64,000 nt of DNA, from assembly GCA_963575745.1 (NCBI GenBank), contig CAUYUJ010017862.1, forward strand, positions 100,903 through 164,902, read 5' to 3'. The notes beneath the pieces are model-generated. The model was not told where the DNA came from, searched no databases, and was given only the letters and a program-made list of their open reading frames with translations. The DNA comes from Prorocentrum cordatum. Its lineage: Eukaryota; Sar; Dinophyceae; Prorocentrales; Prorocentraceae. A program made the position numbers and the translations under genes. Positions 11,063-21,860 of the stretch are shown here, piece after piece; positions within the stretch are counted from its first letter, which is position 1, and every line of letters begins with the position of its first letter.

Positions 11063-11293
11063 TCAAGCAGTGGCGAAGCGTCCTGACTCGCCTCTTGCCC
11101 TGCCAATCAGTGTTCTAAGAACCGGTTGTGGTTTCCACGAAATGTTCTTAGAACACCCTCTGGCGGAGCCTGTCTTGTTTGATCACATCGGGTCTATGTT
11201 CCAAGAACATGGTTTTTGTTCTTAGAGCATGCTTGGGTTCTAAGAGCATCTCGTGGTAGGGCTATAGGAATGCCGGGACGGTCGGTCCCTGCT
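11063..11293. mobile_element. Dispersed element family D, copy 1
   Basis: The block starting tcaagcagtggcgaagcg and ending gccgggacggtcggtccc is shared with 24989-25220. Inside are two to four GTTCTTAGAAC-type palindromic words (AGAACAT, GTTCTTAGAAC). A family core inverted repeat (CTATAGGCCTACCA) is clearer in the second copy. Confidence 0.65.
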
Positions 11294-12246
11294 CAGGGTG
11301 CGGCCCTCATTGCCACGCCCTGACGGGCCCGCGCGGGCGCCCACGCGGCGCGCGCGCGGCTCCGGGGCGCGCTCGCTCGCTCGCGACGCTCCCTTCGCCG
11401 CTGGCCTCCTCGCGTCGTGGACAAGCCACGGCGGACGACGTAAAGCAGTCTTCAGCCCCCGCGGCGAGGAGCCACGACGCCGGGGCCCAGAGGAGGAGGA
11501 CGAGGAGGAGGACGAGGAGGAGGGCGAGGAGGAGGAGGAGGAGGACGAGGAGGAGGAGCAGGACGAAGCGGGTACGGAAGGCATGGATATAAGGAGACCG
11601 ACAGCAGTTCCTGTTCGTTCTGAGCAGGACTCGCTGGCGGTGTCGCCGCGGGCGGTGTCCACGGTGAGACAGAGAAGGCCGCCTGCCCAGCAGCGGCCGA
11701 TGCTGGTTTTGGACAACATCTGCTGCTGGGCATTGCACCCATGTTCAGGAGCGAAAGAAGGACGTACATGTACATGAATCCACGCTGGTTTCGAGAGTTC
11801 GCATTGCGCGAATGTTCGTATCGCGCGGCAGGTCTCGCGGGTCAAGGGGCCGCGTTCATGTACATAGCTGGGCGCGTACGTCCTTTGTGGGCTCCCTACA
11901 TGTTTCCCGTACTTCCCATCTCGGGCGTCCAAGCCAGATGCCGGCCTCCGGGAGGCTTCCTCACGGCTTGGATGCGTCTTTGTGGCGAAGCAGCGGGCCG
12001 TGGGAGAAGGCGCAGGAGAAGTGCAGCGTGGGTGGGTTGTGAATCCAGCGGGGTGCCCCTCGTTGGATGCACGCGAGCACCCCTCGATGACGTGCTGGGC
12101 CTCCTCCCCTGGCCTCCTCGCGTCGCGAAACATTGACGATGGAAGGTCTGGCAATCTGCAGCCCCACGCGCGGGGGCCCTGAACAGATTATGCCGGCATC
12201 CTGGACCGTCAGAAAGCGGCTCGGAATGAAGTTAGCGGGCGAAGAA
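11294..12246. other. GC-rich DNA with a short GAGGAC/GGA tract
   Basis: 11485-11570 is a GGA/GAC triplet tract. The remainder has frames on both strands but no recognised domain. tacatgtacatgaa near 11765 is a short palindromic word repeated near 11855. Confidence 0.4.
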
Positions 12247-12395
12247 CGGTATATAACATATTTGTTGCCGCCGTCGGGGACGCTTATCCCCAGGGCGGTT
12301 GCAACGTTCATACCCCTACGGTGCCACGTTGGAGTCAATTTCCCAACCTCCTTGGGGCAGGCGTCCCCGACGGCGGAACAGTTTATTGTATACCG
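12247..12395. mobile_element. MITE-like element family F
   Basis: 149 bp with about 42-bp imperfect terminal inverted repeats. CGGTATATAACATATTTGTT then GCCGCCGTCGGGGACGC on the left is inversely matched by gcgtccccgacggcgg then aacagtttattgtataccg on the right. A single copy was seen in the window. No ORF. Confidence 0.8.
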
Positions 12396-12654
12396 ATTGT
12401 CGCTAATGAATAGCCGGCCCCCGCGGAAAGGGTCCAGACCTCCATGGAACCCTCTTAACCTCCTCACCTTGGAGGACGTCTTGCAGCGCGAAACATGGGC
12501 GACGGAAGGTGTTTGACAATCCGCGCCCCGAGGACGGGTCTCTTACAGTCAACCCGTTTCATCAGAACGCACGGACAGTATGTGAGGGCCTTGTAAGGCC
12601 ACAGCGGCATTGTGCGAGCGGTGTGCAGCCAGCGAGAGCGGCCAAGGGTGGGCC

Positions 12655-12775
12655 GAAGGGGAAGGATGGAAGCTCAAGGGGAAGGGGAAGGATGGAAGCT
12701 CAAGGGGAAGGGGAAGGATGGAAGCTCAAGGGGAAGGGGAAGAATGGAAGCTCAAGGGGAAGGGGAGGGCCAAGG
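12655..12775. repeat. 26-bp minisatellite
   Basis: Unit ggatggaagctcaaggggaa plus gggaa; starts at 12664, 12690, 12716 and 12742. The 26-bp period means each unit shifts the reading frame, so open frames across it rotate and are not coding evidence. Confidence 0.9.
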
Positions 12776-13044
12776 ATGGGCCGAAGGGGAAGGGGAAGGA
12801 GTGGCGCGGAAGGGGAAGCGTGGGCCCAAGAGGGAGACGAAAGCGGCCAAAGAGGGCGACCTCAGGAAGCCGTTTCGTCCCTACCGTGCGGGTTGACTGC
12901 ACCTGGGGCCCCAGGGCCGGCAGAGAGCGGCTCGGGCTGCAGAGCGCCGGCCCCGCCGGAAGGGCCCAGACCTCGGGGGAGCCGCGCCGGCAAAGAGAGC
13001 CCTTCCACGGCGCTGGAGGTCCGGGCCCGGCCCGGCCCGGCGTG

Positions 13045-13380
13045 GCGGCGTGGCGGGGTCGGGTGCTGCTGGAGGTACCCCTGGCCGCCCTGGCCCAAGG
13101 TACCCCCAGGATTCTCGGGGTGGCCCAGGCGGCCTCCAGTCACCGAGTCCGTTCCACTGCTCGCAAAGTGCCTACTCGCAAACGCACGAACAACACATGT
13201 CTGCATCGATGTCATTTCTCGTAGATCCCCCGCGGCGGATCCAGGCCATTTGCGAGTAGTTACTTTGCGAGTAGTGGAACGCGCTCGTCTTGGTGTGGCG
13301 GAGACGGGTGTTGCTACAAGTACCGCTGGTCCAAGGTACCCCCAGGATTCTCGGGGTGGACGGCCTCCAGGGCACCCCTT
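13045..13380. repeat. Direct duplication flanking a family C element
   Basis: About 85 bp ending in ggtacccccaggattctcgg is present at about 13045-13135 and again at about 13285-13375. The family C element at 13151-13280 lies between the copies. Confidence 0.7.
13151..13280. mobile_element. MITE-like element family C, copy 2
   Basis: 130 bp with the same ends as 10268-10405 (GTTCCACTGCTCGCAAAGTG and its inverse) and the same acatgtctgcatcgatgt interior word. It is non-coding. Confidence 0.85.
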
Positions 13381-15417
13381 ACGAGGCCCAGAGGGCCCCA
13401 GGGGTTCAAAAATGGAGGGCAAAGCTGGGGGCACCTTGGGCCAGGGGCACTTCCCGAAACACCCGACGGATAGGGCGGCCGCGGCGAAGAACGCCAGGGG
13501 GGGCCTCTCGGAGGTGGCCCGCTCCCGACGGCACGGCGCTCCGAGGTGGTGGTTGTTTTCCTACCCACTGTTTTGCCGATCGGCGCGGGCCCTCGCACCC
13601 CAGACCCCCTCGGGAATTGAAAAGATCATGACAGGAGGTTTTTTCCTAATTCTCGGCTTCCGGGGGCCCCAACCGGGCATCGGGACCGTCAAAAAACGAC
13701 TCAGCATGAGAAATTGGTGCTGGGGAATGGGTCGAGAACTCTGGGGATCGACGCCATGAAAAAATTCATGACGTCGGGTGTCTGGGACCCCCCCCCCTCC
13801 CCCCCCCCTGGAGTAGGTCTTGGCTGTTTGGGGCGCCTGTCTCGAGGAGGTGGGGTCTCCCCCGAAGGGCGCACTGCTGCAGACAGTCGCACGGAGCAGA
13901 GGTCTGGAGCCCCCCCCCCCCCCCTCTCCCCTCGTCCGCCCAATGCCGAAACGCCGAGCAAGGAAACGTTCACGTGGCCTTCCAGGGGGGCCACTCTCGG
14001 GCGCGGCTGGGCCTTAAGGATGCACCCGGTCCGGGGCGTTCTGGAGCGCTCTGAAAGCGAGAGCGTTCCGGAACGCTCTGTGCGAAGGACGCGGCGCCCG
14101 TTGCGTGCTCCGAAGCCGCCAACACCTCAGACATTTCCGAGTGCATCCTCGCCAGGATTTGTCCTAGTCTTGGCTCAGGTTCGGGAAGATAATGGGTCTT
14201 TTGCAAGAGGGGGTCTCAAAATCGCATGCAGTGGTTCGTGCAATCGTTCGTGCTGGATCGTGGCGGACGCGGGCAGGAGGCGTTGCATTTGGCCTCGCTG
14301 GTCCGTGAGAGCGGCCACGCGCCATGAGCCACAGGGCGATTTATGCCGTTTTTTGGGACCCAATTACACGTTGGTCGTCGAGAGTAGGTATTTTTGGATC
14401 CCCAGATCCCAATCTACGTCAAGCGCCTTCCTACTTCAAGACTAAAATCGACACGCCTTTGCCGTGTTTTGTTATTCCCTGGGGGGGCCTGTGCCCAATC
14501 CACTTAATCCGCCTTCCTACTTCAAGCTTTTACTGACTTCTTCCGACCGACGTGTCATCACAACAGACCCTCCTTGCCCGGAGCGAACCGGCTTCGTCTC
14601 AACACCCGCACTGGGCTCTGGCCTCCGCTGCTGGCCCCCCATCCATCATGGGGGGGGGGGGCCTTTGCGCCCTGGCGCCCTGGGCCGGAGTTCTCGGGCG
14701 CCGGTGTCGTTTCACCGACCCTTCTCCCGATCCCCACCCCGATCCTCACACATGCCCGCGTCGTGAAAAAAAAAATCAGGACGGAGGCGTTTCGATGCTC
14801 TCGGCCTCTGGATGCCCTCCCCGGGCCTCGAGACCGTCAAAAAACGACTCGGGATGAAAAACCGGTCCCCGTGAATGGGTCGGGACTTTTGGGTGCCGTG
14901 TTTTGGAAGAATCAGGACATCGCATGTCTGGGTTCGCACCCCAATTGCCCTGGTTCCCTGGGCCAGAGTTTGGGTGCCAGTGTCTTCTCACCGATCCCTC
15001 TCCCCACCCCCATTCCCACCACGATCCCCACCACCACCCCATCCAGGTAAATCAGCCGGTGGGGCCCAGGCCACGCCGAAGGAGTGGGGGGTGGGTGCAG
15101 AAGCGGGAAGTGTGTGCGCCGCTTCTTCTGGTCGTCTGCCCTTTTGTCCGTCGTCTGTGCTGCCGCACTCTCACCCCCAGTGCGTTGGGCGCCGCCGAGA
15201 TGTTGCGCAAGCGGCTGCCGAACAACACTGGGGGGAAGCCTCGAGAGCCCCCCGCACCAGCAGACCCCGGCACCCCCGCGGGCGGTCGGCGTCGTGGTCG
15301 CGGGCATGATCGTCGTGTTGGTAGCGGTGGTCGGTCGTTGTCGTCGAGGGGGGGGAGGGAGGGCTCCTCGGGAGGCTGGGACGGAGGGGGGGGGGGCGGG
15401 CACCGGCTGCACGTGAA
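13381..15417. other. Non-coding DNA with degraded dispersed repeats and poly-C/poly-G runs
   Basis: It contains three degraded copies of the GACCGTCAAAAAACGACTCG repeat (near 13685, 14830 and a weaker one upstream). C or G homopolymers lie at 13790-13810, 13910-13925 and 14648-14660. A palindromic gagcgttccggaacgctc word is near 14060. cttcctacttcaag occurs twice (about 14430 and 14512). No gene was recognised. Confidence 0.45.
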
Positions 15418-15429
15418 GAGGGGCCCTTC

Positions 15430-15550
15430 GCGAGGAGGAGGAGGAGGAGGAGGAGCAGAGGAGGAGGAGGAGGAGGAGGAGGAGGAGGAGGAGGAGGAGG
15501 AGGAGGAGGAGGAGGAAGAGGAGGAGGAGGAGGAGGAGGAGGAGGAGGGG
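15430..15550. repeat. (GGA)n microsatellite
   Basis: This is a near-pure GGA tract of about 120 bp. Frames across it read poly-Glu, poly-Gly or poly-Arg, and the reverse poly-Ser/Pro/Leu. Confidence 0.95.
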
Positions 15551-15717
15551 GCCACTCCTCGCTCTCGGGCTTGCCCCCGCGCGTGGCCGAGGGAAGACAG
15601 GCGCTGACCATCTCCAGGGTGTCGCGGGAGCTCGCCGAAGCCGATCGTGGTCATGGCCCATGCCAACCGCTGATGGGCCTGCTTTCCACCACCACCACCA
15701 TGAGTAGGAGGGGGAGG

Positions 15718-17715
15718 GGGTCCTCCTCCTATCCTTATTCCTTATTAGAATACACTCCTACTCCCCCCTCAGGCCGGCAGATAGGGGCCCCATCCGGGTG
15801 GTTCCATCCTAACCTATAAAAAACAGTACAAAATCAACATTTTTCTTATTTTTTCCTCTCGACATGGACGTCCTGTCGTCCACGGCGATAATCCATTGCA
15901 AAAAATACCACAAAGAGCACACGCGCGCGTTCATGTCAGAATCCTACCGAACACCGTGTGTTTGCAAGCATTTCAACATAAAAACAAAAAAACAAAAAAC
16001 CCAATGCTTTTTCACAAACATTCTACAAATTTCCTGCCCGGGCTCTCTTGCTGAAATCATAGGAAAACCATAGGAATCTGAAGAATTCGGTCGAATCCAG
16101 CGATTTCACGCCATCGCGCGGTGCACTCGCGGTGCTCTGTCATGCACCCAGGCCGCGAATCTTGTGCAAAAAATACCACGCGGGCGACATGCGCGCGCGT
16201 CGCCGCGAGCGCATGCTCAAATCCTTCTAGAGTCGTCGCCGTCATTGGCACCGTCGCATGGACGTCCTGTCGTCCACGTCGCAAAATGCATGGCAAGAAT
16301 GGGACGCGGCGCACACCCCGCGCCCGCCCATCCAATCCGTCCCATTCTAATCTGCAAAAGACAATACACAGTTTTTGTTTTTCTTGTCAACATGGTCGTG
16401 CTGTCGTCACGTCGCAAAATGCGTGGCAGGAATGGGACGCGGCGCACACCCCGCGCGAAGGGGTGACATGTCGCTCTCGCCTCGGCGCCGCGCACCAACG
16501 TTTTTCCTCTCAGCATGGACGTCCTGTCGTCCACGTCGCAAAATGCTTGGCAGGAATGGGATGCGGCGCACACCCCGCGCCCGCCCATCCAAACCCCCCC
16601 GTTATAAAAAAACAATACAAGTTGGGGCCTTCTGGCTTCCTGCGGTGTACCGGGCCATCCTCGACTCGTCTGGCAATGCGTGCGCGGCATTCAACACGCG
16701 CTCGCCAGTTCCCGTCGGCAACCGCCATCGCGGCCGCATCAGCTGTACCAAACCGGCTGGCCGGTGTGACTTCGGCCCCCAGTTGTGCCAGCTTTGCTTC
16801 TTATGTTGTGGGAGGGCGGGTGGGACTGGGCATGCCATGCTTGACTCGCTCGAGCTGGCTAGACTCCTACTCCTACTCCTACTCCTATCCTTATTCCTTA
16901 TTAGAATATACTCCTACTCCCCCCTCAGGCCGGCAGATAGGGGCCGCATCCGGGTGGTCCCATCCTAACCTGTAAAAAACAATACAAAATCAACATTTTT
17001 CTTATTTTTTCCTCTCGACATGGACGTCCTGTCGTCCACGGCGATAATCCATTGCAAAAAATACCACAAAGAGCACACGCGCGCGTTCATGTCAGAATCC
17101 TACCGAACACCGTGTGTTTGCAAGCATTTCAACATAAAAACATCAAAAACCCAATGCTTTTTCACAAAAATTGTACAAATTTCCCGCCCGGGCTCTCTTG
17201 CTGAAATCATAGGAAAACCATAGGAATCTTAAGAATTCGGTCAAATCCAGCGATTTCACGTCATCGCGCGGTGCACTCGCGATGCTCTGTCATGCACCCA
17301 GGCCGCGAATCCTGTGCAAAAAATACCACAAAGAGCACACTCGCGCGTTCATGTCAGAATCCTACCGAACACCGTGTGTTTGCAAGCATTTCAACATAAA
17401 AACATCAAAAACCCAATGCTTTTTCACAAAAATGCTTTGGGGTGTCCTGTCAGACCGTCGGGCTTCCTCCGGCCACCTCTGGCTTCCTGCGGTGTACCGG
17501 GCCATTCTCGACTCGTCTGGCAATGCGTGCGCGGCATTCAACACGCGCTCGCCAGTTCCCGTCGGCAACCGCCATCGCGGCCGCATCAGCTGTACCAAAC
17601 CGGCTGGCCGGTGTGACTTCGGCCCCCAGTTGTGCCAGTTTTGCTTCTTATGTTGTGGGAGGGCGGGTGGGACTGGGCATGCCATGCTTTACTCGCTCGA
17701 GCTGGCTAGCTTGAC
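15718..17715. repeat. Nested segmental duplications (three block types)
   Basis: Block 1 (about 440 bp, from ccttattccttattagaata through gcgcggtgcactcgc) lies at 15735-16140 and 16885-17290, with a partial copy at 17310-17435. Block 2 (about 235 bp, from tggcttcctgcggtgtaccg to ctcgctcgagctggctag) lies at 16628-16862 and 17479-17711. Block 3 (atggacgtcctgtcgtccac then cgcaaaatgc.tggca) recurs near 16257, 16391 and 16514. Frames inside repeat with the DNA and no product was recognised. Copies differ by small indels, which suggests recent duplication. Confidence 0.85.
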
Positions 17716-17950
17716 TCCTACTCCTACTCCTACTCCCCCCCTCCTCCCGCCCTCCAGCTTATGGTGGTGGTGGTGGTGGAAAACAGGTCCAGGCCAACCG
17801 CCGCTGGGGCGCGAGCAAGGTCTGCGAATCGGCGTCGACCAAGATGGACGGTGACCGAGATCGGCACCGACGTGTCCGCGTTCGGTCTTGGTCATGGGTC
17901 GTCGAGGATTATGATGTTCCATTTCAACTTACTTTAGCCTTGATCACCGG

Positions 17951-18075
17951 AATAATTTCGAGCACCGGAACAAGTACCAAAACTCGAGGGTTTCACGTGT
18001 CGGGCCCCGAGAAACACTCGTCCGCCTCTGTTTCGACACTTGTTCGACACGTTTCCGGGTGCTCGACATTATTTC
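17951..18075. mobile_element. MITE-like element family G
   Basis: Left aataatttcgagcacc then ggaacaagt; right acttgttcgacac then ggtgctcgacattattt, the inverse. It is about 125 bp, a single copy in the window, and non-coding. Confidence 0.6.
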
Positions 18076-18488
18076 TGGGATGTGGTCCTTGGCATCGCTC
18101 GGACGTGCGCACGTTTCCCTCAGCGAGGGCCATCGAGGAGCATCCTTGACCGTTTGGCGAGAAGCCACGCACGAAACCGACAACAAAAAAACACAGGGGA
18201 TGGACGTCGGAGCGATGGCGAGGTGGTCCTTCAGCACGACGGGAGCAGCACAAGTCGAGGAGCGACGACTGCTGAGACAGACAGTGGTCGGAGGCCCGCG
18301 CGGGTTTCTGGAAGCGGCGTTTCGACGGGCCCTCCCCGATCCTTGCCTCCTTTCGGCATGCGTATGTTGCAGCATGTTCCCGGTCCTCTCAGAGGGCCAG
18401 CGCGCTACAGGCGCGCCTGCCTCCCTTGCAGGGACGCCGGCCCTTCCCGGCGACGGCAGTTTCGTTCGTTCGTTCGGGGGTGGACAGA

Positions 18489-18644
18489 CCTCCTACCCGG
18501 ACACGTCGATTCAGGAATCGGCCGTTTTCCGTTCGCGAGGGGGCGTCGCGGCCGTCATGTTGGCGGGTCCAGGTCCGTCGGTTTGGGTCCCAGGACGTCT
18601 TCACTAAGGGGAGGTTTACCAAAGGGAGGTTTGTCCGCCGCCGA
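18489..18644. repeat. Dispersed 156-bp repeat, copy 1
   Basis: cctcctacccggacacgtcg through gggaggtttgtccgccgccg is about 80% identical by eye to 35207-35362. Neither copy has a shared ORF or clear terminal repeats. Confidence 0.75.
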
Positions 18645-18975
18645 ATGCCCGAGGCCAGCACGGAACAAATGGGCTTAAGGCCCAGCAGCGAACGTTCTCC
18701 AACACTGTCATGGGTCGTGGTCGTCGTTTCTAGCTGGGGGTATGTCGACCCCTGTCCCAGACTCTGTGGGGCCTTCGAATTGACCAGAAATCTCGGGCCA
18801 AACCCTGGGATGTACGATGAGGGTGCGTCCATCCTCGACAGGCGTGCGTCCAAAATGGCCCCCTGGGGGTGCATCCCAGGTCTCCCCCTTTTTCTGAGCG
18901 GCCATCAGCTTTTCGGGCGGAACTCGGGAATTGGGTGGGAAAAATCGCCTGCGAGCTTTCTTTCCCTCCAGTGCT

Positions 18976-19175
18976 CGAAGAAGAAAAAACGCTATAAACA
19001 TAAAACTTTCGGCGCTCCGCTCGGATTTCTTGGATCTGCGCTGGGCCCCCCTGGCGACGCCTCCGACGCCGCCCCTGGCGCGCTCCGCGCGCCAGGGAGG
19101 GGGGTCCAGCGCAGATCCAAGAGATCCGCGCGCAGCGCCAGAAGTTTATGTGCCTATAGCGTTTTTCCTTCTTCT
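18976..19175. mobile_element. Hairpin element family A, most complete copy
   Basis: The terminal arm aagaagaaaaaacgctata is inversely matched by tatagcgtttttccttctt. Moving inward, cataaactttc/gaagtttatg, ggcgctccgc/gcgcagcgcc and ttcttggatctgcgctgg/ccagcgcagatccaagaga all pair. The whole 200 bp would fold into one long hairpin. No ORF. This copy best defines the family. Confidence 0.85.
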
Positions 19176-19565
19176 GAGTGTGGCCGCGGTGATCGGCTTG
19201 GACCGGCGGCGCCATGGTTTTTTCATGACGTGGGCCTCCAGCGGTCTGGACCCACTCCCCGGGACCGGCTTCTCATCCCGAGTCGTTGTTCGACGGCCCC
19301 GGGGCCCGGTGAGGGCCCCCGGGGGCCGGAAATGGGGAAAGCCTCCCGTCGCGACTTTTTCCCTGCCCGAGGGGGTCCGGGGCCGGCGCGGCGGCGCTGC
19401 AGCCGCCGCCCTGCGGCCCCCGCCGGCCCCGCCTGCCGCCCGCCACCCGCAGGCCCTCGGCACGGCCCAGTTCGGCTCCGACGCCCAAGGCCGCGAGACG
19501 CACGGGGGGGCAGCGGGGTGGGAAGGGGGGCGCCGCCTGCCTGCGGCGGAGGCGCGGGGACAGGG

Positions 19566-19845
19566 CCCTCCTCCTCCTCCTCCTCGCTCCTCCTCCTCGC
19601 TCCTCGCTCCTCCTCCTCCCCGCTCCTCCTCGCTCCTCGCTCCTCGCTTCTCCTCGCTCCTCGCTTCTCCTCCTCCTCGCTCCTCCTTCTCCTTGCTCCT
19701 CCTCCTCGCTCCCCGCTCCTCCTCGCTCCTCGCTCCTCCTCGCTCCTCCTCCTCGCTCCTCGCTCCTCCTCGCTCCTCCTCGCTCCTCCTCGCTCCTCGC
19801 TCCTCCTCGCTCCTCGCGCCTCCTCGCTCCTCCTCCTCCTTGGAT
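19566..19845. repeat. CTCCTCG minisatellite
   Basis: About 280 bp of irregular CTCCT/CGCTCCT/CCTCG units, pyrimidine-rich on the + strand. Frames read Ser/Leu/Ala-Pro-Arg repeats and are not genes. Confidence 0.9.
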
Positions 19846-20016
19846 CGCCTGCGGCCCGGGGGGAAACCGTGCAGAAAGACGGGGTCTAGGGCTCCTGTCA
19901 TGTTTTGTTTTTTTCCGCGAGGCCTCGATTGTTCTTCGAGGCGTCGGATCTTGGGGGGGAAGGGGAGGGAGATCGGTACGGTGGAGACGGGCACGGGGGG
20001 CGGCGACCAGCATGAA

Positions 20017-20175
20017 GTCGGGCCTGTCCCTCTACAGGAGGAACATTCAAACATAGTCCAAACATAATGTTCAAACGTAGTCAACCATAATCTGGGGACG
20101 TTTTTTTGTTGTGTATTTTGTTGTTTTGTTTCGACAAATTTGTCGAAAATCCGCCTGTAGGCGGACATGCCCGAC
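20017..20175. mobile_element. MITE-like element family B, copy 1
   Basis: 159 bp with terminal inverted repeats GTCGGGCCTGTCCCTCTACA and the inverse of gtaggcggacatgcccgac. The interior is AT-rich (caaacataatgttcaaacgtag). The four copies cluster within 1.8 kb. Confidence 0.85.
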
Positions 20176-20348
20176 CTAAGACCATCAGCCCGCCGTGTCC
20201 GTTCGGGGCAGGGCTCGCCCGTCGGTGCCCCCGCGGGGGCGCCCGTGCGTCGGAGGCGGGAGGCCGCCTTGGTGCAGCAGCGGCCCCGGGCGGCTGTGGG
20301 CAGCAGTCGCTGCTGGGCAGCGTGCCCATCCTTTCTCCGTATCCTCAG

Positions 20349-20502
20349 AGCGGGACTGTCCCTCGACAGGAGGAATATTCAAGAATAGTCAACAAGAACA
20401 ATCAGGGGATTGTTTGTTGACTATGTTTGAGCATGTTGGGTGTATTTTCTGAGTATGGTTCATTTGCCGCCCAAAATCCCCCTGTAGGGGGACAGGCCCG
20501 AC
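20349..20502. mobile_element. MITE-like element family B, copy 2
   Basis: The left end gcgggactgtccctcgacag is slightly decayed; the right end ccctgtagggggacaggccc is intact. The AT-rich interior includes gttgactatgtttgag. Confidence 0.8.
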
Positions 20503-20510
20503 CTAACCGT

Positions 20511-21022
20511 AACCCGTCTCGTGTGTCCAAGGGGGAGGATCGACGGCGCGCAGGCGCGCACAAGGTCGAAGAAGAAGAAGAATAATGAAGCCACCAGAAA
20601 AAAAAACGCGATAAGCATAAACTTTTTGTCTCGTGTGCCCGGAGGGGGGGACCGACGGCGCGCACAAGCCGAAGGCGAAAGAACGCCGTCGGCATACTTG
20701 TTGTTGGCGCTTCGTAAGGATTGCTTGGATCCGCGATGTCCGGCGCCTCCGGCGCCGCCCCTGGCAAGCTCTGCGCGCCTGGGAGGGGGTCCAGCGCAGA
20801 TCCAAGTAGTGCGTGCGGAGCGCCAGAAGTATATGTTCATGTTGTTGTTCTGTTCTTCTCCTCCCCCCTCCTCCCCTTCTGGGCCTCCCGAGCAGACGGG
20901 GGTCGGGGGAGCGCGCCGCGCTGGCGCGCTCCGCGCGCCAGGGAGGGCGTGTCCAGCGCAGATCCAAGAACTCCGCGCGGAGCGCTGACAGTTTTGCTGA
21001 TGCCTTTTGTATTTCTCCTCTC
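20511..21022. mobile_element. Nested family A fragments between family B copies
   Basis: Two family A cores lie at about 20705-20835 and 20912-20985 (each with gcgcctgggaggg or gcgcgccaggga and tccagcgcagatccaag). The outer arm word acgcgataagcataaacttt is at 20605. gtctcgtgtg followed by gacggcgcgca occurs twice (20516 and 20628). This looks like element-into-element insertion. No gene. Confidence 0.65.
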
Positions 21023-21029
21023 GCATGAC

Positions 21030-21181
21030 GTCGGGCCTGTCCCTCTACAGGAGGAAGATTCAAAAGTAGTAAAAAAAGTGTGGGGACGATGTGTTGAACA
21101 CTTTCGGACCATTTGGGTATATTGTTTGAGACTATTTTCAATTGTTCGCCTAAAATCCCCCTGTAGGGGGACAGGCCCGAC
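21030..21181. mobile_element. MITE-like element family B, copy 3
   Basis: 152 bp. The ends GTCGGGCCTGTCCCTCTACA and ccctgtagggggacaggccc pair as inverted repeats. The interior is AT-rich and has no ORF. Confidence 0.88.
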
Positions 21182-21564
21182 CTAACTCTAGCAGGGGCGT
21201 GGCGCGAGGGGGTGGCCTCGCCATCAAGCAGACGGCTACCAGTTTGAGACATCTCCCTGTCCCTATGTCTGGCACCACCTCGCCTCCATGCCGACCTCAA
21301 GGATCCCCCTCAGCTTCTGAGGGCTGCTCCCTCAGACCGCCCTCGCTTGTTGCTCGCCCGTCTTAGGGCTGGGGATCGGCTCGGGGCGGGTCAGACGGGG
21401 CGCCTCGGAAGCCAGAAGCCCCAGGGGCCGCTCCCGAGGAGGCCTCCGGCCTGCGGGAGGAGCGCGCCGCCCCTGCCCGCCCCCGAGCGCTGGCGGAGAA
21501 AAGGGCGCCCTCGGGCGGCCCCCGCTGCTGCCGGGGGCGCGTCGGCGTTCGGCGCTCGCTTGAA

Positions 21565-21740
21565 GCCGGGCGTGTCCCTCCGCATGAGGATTACTCAGAA
21601 ATTGCCCCCAACAGATAGTCTGGGGGGTATTTTTTGGATATTCTGAAATATTGTCCCCCCCAAAAAAAAAGAGGATACGTTTTTGTGGGGGCAATTTTTC
21701 AGTTTCTTCCAGTCTCCGCCTGTAGGAGGACGTGCCCGAC
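21565..21740. mobile_element. MITE-like element family B, copy 4
   Basis: 176 bp; left gccgggcgtgtccctccgca, right cgcctgtaggaggacgtgcc then cgac. The interior has a poly-A run and paired ggggg/ccccc words. A right-end fragment of the family recurs at 21824-21860. Both right ends are followed by a similar gaacgctcgc..ccgcag block. Confidence 0.75.
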
Positions 21741-21860
21741 CGAACGCTCGCTCCCCGCAGAACCGCGGCACGGCGAGCTCTTTTCGAAGATGTTTTTTGT
21801 TGACTCTTTGTCATTTTCTTCCAGGCTCCGCCTGTGCAGGAGGACATGCCTCACTGAACG

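Noticed and set aside
19146-20168. 340-codon minus-strand frame
   Set aside because: The centre is Glu/Arg/Ser from the CTCCTCG minisatellite and the ends lie in MITE-like elements.
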